This document shows positions 59,487 through 64,000 of a DNA stretch of 64,000 bases, piece after piece. Both the position numbers and the translations under genes were made by a program. The notes beneath the pieces were generated by a model, which saw only the letters and a list, made by a program, of their open reading frames with translations, did not search any database and was not told the origin of the DNA. This stretch comes from Hydrogenophaga sp. RAC07 (GTDB lineage: Bacteria > Pseudomonadota > Gammaproteobacteria > Burkholderiales > Burkholderiaceae_C). Location: NCBI RefSeq assembly GCF_001713375.1, contig NZ_CP016449.1, forward strand, positions 1,984,001-2,048,000, read 5' to 3'. Within the stretch, counting starts at the first letter, position 1, and each line of letters opens with the position of its first letter.

Positions 59487-62189
59487 TCAGGCGTACAGCG
59501 GGTTGATCTTGTCGGCCTTGATGCCGTACTTGGCAATGGCTTCGGCCACCTTGGCCACCGGCACCGTGCCCTCTTCGCTCAGCGCCTTGAGTGCGGCCAC
59601 CACGATGTAGTGGCGGTTGATCTCGAAGTGCTCACGCAGCTTGCTGCGGAAGTCGCTGCGACCGAATCCGTCGGTGCCCAATACCTTGTAGGTGCGGCCT
59701 TTGGGAATGAATGGGCGGATCTGCTCGGCGTAGTTCTTCATGTAGTCGGTGGACGCCACCACGGGGCCGGTGTGTTTTTCCAGCTGCTGCGCCACGAACG
59801 ACACACGCTGCGGCTCGGTGGGGTGCAGCAGGTTCCAGCGCTCGGCGTCCTGGCCGTCGCGGGTGAGCTCGTTGAAGCTCGGGCAGCTCCACACGTTGGC
59901 GGCCACGCCCCAGTCTTTTTCCAGCAGTTCCTGCGCGGCAATCGATTCGCGCAGGATGGTGCCGGAGCCGAGAAGCTGAACGCGCGGCGTGAGCTTGGCA
60001 CCCTCCCTGCAGAGGTACATGCCCTTGATGATCTGGTCTTCGGTGCCGGGCGTGAGGCCGGGCATGGCGTAGTTCTCGTTCAGCAGGGTCAGGTAGTAGA
60101 AGACGTTGTCCTGCTTCTCCACCATGCGCTTCAAACCGTGGTGCAGGATCACGCCGACTTCGTGTGCAAACGTCGGGTCGTAGCTGATGCAGTTGGGGAT
60201 CGTGCCGGCCAGGATGTGGCTGTGGCCGTCTTCGTGCTGCAGGCCTTCGCCGTTGAGCGTCGTGCGCCCGGAAGTGCCGCCCAGCAGGAAACCGCGCGCC
60301 TGCATGTCGCCCGCCGCCCAGGCCAGGTCTCCGATGCGCTGGAAACCGAACATCGAGTAGTACACGTAGAACGGCACCATGATGCGGTTGCTCGTGCTGT
60401 AGCTCGTGGCGGCTGCGATCCAGCTGCTCATGCCGCCGGCCTCGTTGATGCCTTCCTGCAGGATCTGCCCGGCCTTGTCTTCCTTGTAGTACATGACCTG
60501 GTCCTTGTCGACCGGTGTGTAGTTCTGACCTGCGGGGTTGTAGATGCCGATCTGGCGGAACAGGCCTTCCATGCCGAAGGTGCGCGCCTCGTCGACCAGG
60601 ATGGGCACGATGCGCGGACCCAGGGCCTGGTCGCGCAGCAGCTGGGTGAGGAAGCGCACGTAGGCCTGCGTGGTCGAGATCTCACGGCCTTCCACGGTCG
60701 GCTCCATCACGGCCTTGAAGGTCTCGATGGAGGGCACGGTGAAGCTCTCGTCGGCCTTCACGCGGCGCTTGGGCAGGTACCCGCCCAGGGCCTGGCGGCG
60801 CTCGTGCAGGTAGCGCATTTCCGGCGTGTCGTCGGCCGGCTTGTAGAACGGGATCTTCGACAGTTCACTGTCCGGGATCGGCAGGTTGAAGCGGTCGCGG
60901 AAGATCTTGATGTCTTCGTCGGTGAGCTTCTTGGTCTGGTGCACCGTGTTCTTGCCTTCGCCCGACTTGCCCATGCCGAAGCCCTTGACGGTCTTGATCA
61001 GCAGCACGGTCGGCTGGCCCTTGTGGTTGACCGCCTTGTGGTACGCCGCGTAGACCTTTTGTGGGTCGTGGCCGCCGCGCTTGAGGTTCCAGATGTCGTT
61101 GTCGCTGAGGTGGGCCACCATTTCCAGCGTCTTCGGATCACGGCCGAAGAAGTGCTTGCGCACGTAGGCACCGTCGTTGGCCTTGAAGGCCTGGTAATCG
61201 CCATCGACCGTGTCCATCATGATCTTGCGCAGCGCACCGTCCTTGTCTCGCGCCAGCAGCGAGTCCCACTCGCTGCCCCACAGCAGCTTGATCACGTTCC
61301 AGCCGGAGCCCCGGAACTCACCTTCGAGTTCCTGGATGATCTTGCCGTTGCCGCGCACCGGACCGTCCAGGCGCTGCAGGTTGCAGTTCACCACGAAGAT
61401 CAGGTTGTCGAGGTTCTCGCGTGCGGCCAGGCTGATCGCGCCCAACGACTCGACTTCGTCCATTTCACCGTCACCGCAGAACACCCAGACCTTGCGGTTT
61501 TCGGTGTTGGCGATACCGCGGGCGTGCAGGTACTTGAGGAAACGCGCCTGGTAGATCGCCATCAGCGGGCCCAGGCCCATGGACACCGTGGGGAACTGCC
61601 AGAACTCGGGCATCAGCTTGGGGTGCGGGTAGCTGGAAAGGCCCTTGCCATCCACCTCCTGGCGGAAGTTGAGCAGTTGCTCCTCGCTCAGGCGGCCTTC
61701 CAGGTAGGCGCGGGCATAAACGCCGGGCGACACGTGGCCCTGGATGTAGAGGCAGTCGCCGCCGTGGTTCTCGCTCTCGGCGTGCCAGAAATGGTTGAAG
61801 CCCGCGCCGAACATGTGGGCCAGAGACGCAAACGAACCGATGTGGCCGCCGAGGTCACCACCGTCTTCGGGGTTGTGGCGGTTGGCCTTGACCACCATGG
61901 CCATGGCGTTCCAGCGCATGTAGGCGCGCAGGCGCTCTTCGATCTCGATGTTGCCGGGGCAACGCTCTTCCTGGTTGGGCTCGATGGTGTTCACATAGCC
62001 CGTGGTGGCCGAGAACGGCAGGTCGATGCTGTGCTGGCGGGCTTCTTCGAGCAACTGCTCCAGCAGGAAGTGGGCGCGTTCCGGGCCCTCCCGCTCGATC
62101 ACGGCGCCCAGCGCCTCCATCCATTCGCGGGTTTCCTGGGTATCCAGGTCGCCGGCGCCGCGGCCGTCCTGCGCGTTGTTCGCTGCCAT
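59487..62189 (-). CDS. aceE: Pyruvate dehydrogenase E1 (homodimeric)
   Basis: 900 aa thiamine-diphosphate enzyme. Motifs include [21 protein letters not shown], the ThDP-binding [14 protein letters not shown]...[20 protein letters not shown], and the C-terminal [11 protein letters not shown]. Start [11 protein letters not shown] at 62189 has AGGAG just upstream; the frame is open further back. Heads aceE-aceF-lpdA and is divergent from a sensor protein gene. Confidence 0.96.
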   Translation of the reverse strand: MAANNAQDGRGAGDLDTQETREWMEALGAVIEREGPERAHFLLEQLLEEARQHSIDLPFSATTGYVNTIEPNQEERCPGNIEIEERLRAYMRWNAMAMVVKANRHNPEDGGDLGGHIGSFASLAHMFGAGFNHFWHAESENHGGDCLYIQGHVSPGVYARAYLEGRLSEEQLLNFRQEVDGKGLSSYPHPKLMPEFWQFPTVSMGLGPLMAIYQARFLKYLHARGIANTENRKVWVFCGDGEMDEVESLGAISLAARENLDNLIFVVNCNLQRLDGPVRGNGKIIQELEGEFRGSGWNVIKLLWGSEWDSLLARDKDGALRKIMMDTVDGDYQAFKANDGAYVRKHFFGRDPKTLEMVAHLSDNDIWNLKRGGHDPQKVYAAYHKAVNHKGQPTVLLIKTVKGFGMGKSGEGKNTVHQTKKLTDEDIKIFRDRFNLPIPDSELSKIPFYKPADDTPEMRYLHERRQALGGYLPKRRVKADESFTVPSIETFKAVMEPTVEGREISTTQAYVRFLTQLLRDQALGPRIVPILVDEARTFGMEGLFRQIGIYNPAGQNYTPVDKDQVMYYKEDKAGQILQEGINEAGGMSSWIAAATSYSTSNRIMVPFYVYYSMFGFQRIGDLAWAAGDMQARGFLLGGTSGRTTLNGEGLQHEDGHSHILAGTIPNCISYDPTFAHEVGVILHHGLKRMVEKQDNVFYYLTLLNENYAMPGLTPGTEDQIIKGMYLCREGAKLTPRVQLLGSGTILRESIAAQELLEKDWGVAANVWSCPSFNELTRDGQDAERWNLLHPTEPQRVSFVAQQLEKHTGPVVASTDYMKNYAEQIRPFIPKGRTYKVLGTDGFGRSDFRSKLREHFEINRHYIVVAALKALSEEGTVPVAKVAEAIAKYGIKADKINPLYA

Positions 62190-62265
62190 ATTTGTCTCCT
62201 GTTGATTGAAATCGAGCTTACGGGGGGCGTTCCGTGCTGTCACGGAGTTTCCCACAATGTTTTCC

Positions 62266-62306
62266 AGATTTCAATATGTGCTTTTACTTTCTACATTATG
62301 AAATCT
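62266..62306. promoter_or_regulatory. Inverted repeat in the aceE/sensor divergent region
   Basis: Perfect 8-bp arms AGATTTCA (62266-62273) and TGAAATCT (62299-62306), 25 bases apart, in the AT-richest part of the 203-base gap. A third TTGAAATC copy lies at 62206-62213. A separate hairpin TCCGTG-CTGT-CACGGA is at 62231-62246. Candidate operator pair for either gene. Confidence 0.45.
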
Positions 62307-62392
62307 ATGCGGCGCGCAAAAACGCGATGGCAACGCCCGGGCGCTTCACAAATCGGAGCAAACAGGGCCTGCTCACTTAGACTCGGTGGGGT

Positions 62393-64000
62393 ATGAGTCC
62401 AGCCCCCTCCTCGCCGTCGTCAACCACGCCCCAAGCCGCCCAGAGCCCTTGGTGGAAACGCTGGTGGCGCCGCCTTCCGCCTTCGCGCCAGGATCGCTTT
62501 GCCACGTTGGCGCCGCTGCTGTCGGTGCTGCTGTTCCTCTCGGCCATCGTCGTGGCCATCACCTACCTGCGGTTCGAGGAACTGGAGCGAGAACAGGAAG
62601 CCGTCACGCGCGACGTGGAGTACGCACAGCAGCGGCTGCGGCTGCGGCTGCTGGAGCGTCAGGAACAGCTGATGCGCCTGGCCCGCGAAATCGACAACCG
62701 GGACATCGACACGGAAGAGTTCGTGTTTCAGGTCGAGGCCTTGGTGAGCCAGTTCCCCGAGCTGCAGGCTGTGACCTGGGTCGACGCCCGTCGCAACGTG
62801 CTCGCAAGCTACGCATCGCCCAGTGCACCGCTGCGCCTGATGCGGCCCACCGGCAGCACGCTCTCGCCCAACGAAACCGACGGCACCTTCGACCTCGCAC
62901 GTGACCTGCGCCAGCCCACCTATTCGCGCCCGCTGGAAACGCAGGACCCGCGCAACGCCACGCTGATGTTGCATGTGCCGCTGAGCGAACAAGGGCGCTT
63001 TGCCGGCACCGTCATGGGCGAGTACGCCATCGACGGCCTCATGCGCTTCGGCATGCCGCCGGAGATCATGGCGCGCTACGCCGTCGCGTTGGTGGACGAC
63101 CGCGGCCAGGTGCTCGCGGGCAGCCTGCAGGCGCCGAGCGAAGTGCTGCGCCTGCTGCCGTGGTCGAATCCGCCGTTGGAACACGAGGTGCCCGTCTCGC
63201 CAGTGGGGAACGGCCTGATCGTGAAGGCCCAGGGCTACCGCACCTCGCAGGACATCGTCGGCAGCGGCTTCTTCTGGGTGATCGGCGCGCTGTCCGCGCT
63301 CACCGTGTGGATGCTGCTGGGCACCTGGCGCCACACGCGCCGCCGCGTTCAGGCGCAGCAGGCATTGGTGTCCGAAACCAACTTCCGCCGAGCCATGGAA
63401 AACTCCATGCTCACCGGCATGCGTGCGCTCGACATGCAGGGCCGCATCACCTACGTGAACCCGGCTTTCTGCTCCATGACGGGGTGGACCGAAGGCGAAC
63501 TGGTGGGGCGCACCGCTCCGTTCCCCTACTGGCCCGACGAAGACCACGACCAGCTCACCGCCCGCCTGGAAGACGAACTCCGTGGACGGTCCACGCCCGG
63601 CGGCTTCGAGGTGCGCGTGCAAAGGCGCGACGGCAGCATCTTCGATGCACGCATGTATGTGTCGCCCCTGATCGACCCCAAGGGCCACCAGACCGGCTGG
63701 ATGACCTCGATGACCGACATCACCGAGCCCAAGCGCATCCGCGAAGAGCTCTCGGCGTCCTATGAACGCTTCACCACGGTGCTGGAGTCGCTCGACTCCG
63801 CCGTTTCGGTGGCACCGCTGGGCAGCGACGAGATGCTGTTCGCCAACAAGATGTACCGCATGTGGTTCGGCACCCGCGGCCAGGGTCACCGCCACCTGGT
63901 GGACCTGGCGGGCAACCAGCCCACACCCAGCCCCGACGACGGTGATGCGGTGGACGCGTTTGCGGGCATGCCCACCGAAACCTTGACGGATGCCGGCGCG
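62393..64000 (+). CDS. Membrane PAS sensor protein, likely histidine kinase (truncated by window)
   Basis: At least 536 codons, open to the window end. Pro/Ser/Trp-rich N-terminus, transmembrane segment about 43-62 (LLSVLLFLSAIVVAITYLRF), extracytoplasmic sensor region (about 65-285), second transmembrane segment about 288-308 (FFWVIGALSALTVWMLLGTW), a PAS domain (about 328-450; FRRAMENSMLTGMRALD, MTSMTDITEPKRI) and the start of a second PAS domain. The kinase part is not visible, so histidine kinase is inferred. In related bacteria a sensor kinase/regulator pair lies divergent from aceE. Confidence 0.82.
   Translation, partial: MSPAPSSPSSTTPQAAQSPWWKRWWRRLPPSRQDRFATLAPLLSVLLFLSAIVVAITYLRFEELEREQEAVTRDVEYAQQRLRLRLLERQEQLMRLAREIDNRDIDTEEFVFQVEALVSQFPELQAVTWVDARRNVLASYASPSAPLRLMRPTGSTLSPNETDGTFDLARDLRQPTYSRPLETQDPRNATLMLHVPLSEQGRFAGTVMGEYAIDGLMRFGMPPEIMARYAVALVDDRGQVLAGSLQAPSEVLRLLPWSNPPLEHEVPVSPVGNGLIVKAQGYRTSQDIVGSGFFWVIGALSALTVWMLLGTWRHTRRRVQAQQALVSETNFRRAMENSMLTGMRALDMQGRITYVNPAFCSMTGWTEGELVGRTAPFPYWPDEDHDQLTARLEDELRGRSTPGGFEVRVQRRDGSIFDARMYVSPLIDPKGHQTGWMTSMTDITEPKRIREELSASYERFTTVLESLDSAVSVAPLGSDEMLFANKMYRMWFGTRGQGHRHLVDLAGNQPTPSPDDGDAVDAFAGMPTETLTDAGA

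Noticed and set aside
59460..62396. 978-codon plus-strand frame opposite aceE
   Set aside because: A long antisense frame is expected where codon bias avoids stops on the other strand; aceE motifs are intact on the minus strand.

Overview
The window is high-GC chromosomal DNA from a betaproteobacterium. It most likely comes from the Burkholderiales, family Comamonadaceae (Hydrogenophaga-like). I infer this from the protein sequences, the gene order (rlmN-pilF-rodZ-ispG-hisS-yfgM-bamB-der-hfq-hflX-hflK-hflC-hisZ-purA), the sucAB-lpdA-zapE and aceEF-lpdA clusters, and intergenic repeats of a type I associate with that family. No database search was possible. Almost all of the window is conserved core genome. 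I see no prophage, transposase, CRISPR array, rRNA or tRNA, and no non-coding stretch longer than about 250 bases.

Layout. 17-3112 (+): a GspA/ExeA ATPase, its GspB partner and a stand-alone ABC ATPase. 3223-4068 (+): an unrecognised gene whose frame runs antisense into a LysR regulator (3637-4632, -). That regulator is divergent from a periplasmic catalase-like peroxidase (4821-5828, +). 5853-11232: a fatty-acid oxidation locus with an LCAD-like acyl-CoA dehydrogenase (-) facing a thiolase, a FadJ-type bifunctional enzyme and an SDR reductase (+). 11397-14587 (+): a GAF-PAS histidine kinase, a single-domain response regulator and a split two-gene chromate transporter, all with overlapping reading frames. 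14606-16808 (-): a sirtuin, rlmB and a LolD/YbbA-type ATPase. The ATPase is divergent from tesA, which is followed by selU.

18609-36787 is a long minus-strand run. Read in the direction of transcription it is ndk, rlmN, pilF, rodZ, ispG, hisS, yfgM-like, bamB, der, hfq, hflX, hflK, hflC, a DUF2065 protein, hisZ, purA, a phosphoribosyltransferase, metC and a small Lys-rich protein. Start and stop codons often overlap by a few bases, which suggests translational coupling. Upstream of it lie scpB-rluB (-), then rluD (-) divergent from bamD (+), then a DinG-type helicase (-) and a PP2C phosphatase (+).

43974-62189 is central carbon metabolism, mostly on the minus strand. It holds zapE and the 2-oxoglutarate dehydrogenase genes (sucA, sucB, lpdA); an ArsR regulator with propionyl-CoA synthetase; an isochorismatase-fold hydrolase with a TetR regulator; a plus-strand NlpC/P60 hydrolase; and the pyruvate dehydrogenase genes (aceE, aceF, and an lpdA carrying its own lipoyl domain). 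Divergent from aceE, a membrane PAS sensor protein starts at 62393 and runs off the window end.

The most interesting non-coding signals are two different REP-like hairpin elements inside the sucB-lpdA and aceF-lpdA gaps, a cluster of TTGAAC half-sites beside the TetR gene, an AT-rich perfect palindrome upstream of prpE, an ArsR-type operator/promoter, and inverted repeats ahead of sucA and aceE. The strongest candidate for a little-described system is the tightly overlapped kinase/regulator/chromate-transporter operon. Its function is inferred from gene order only.
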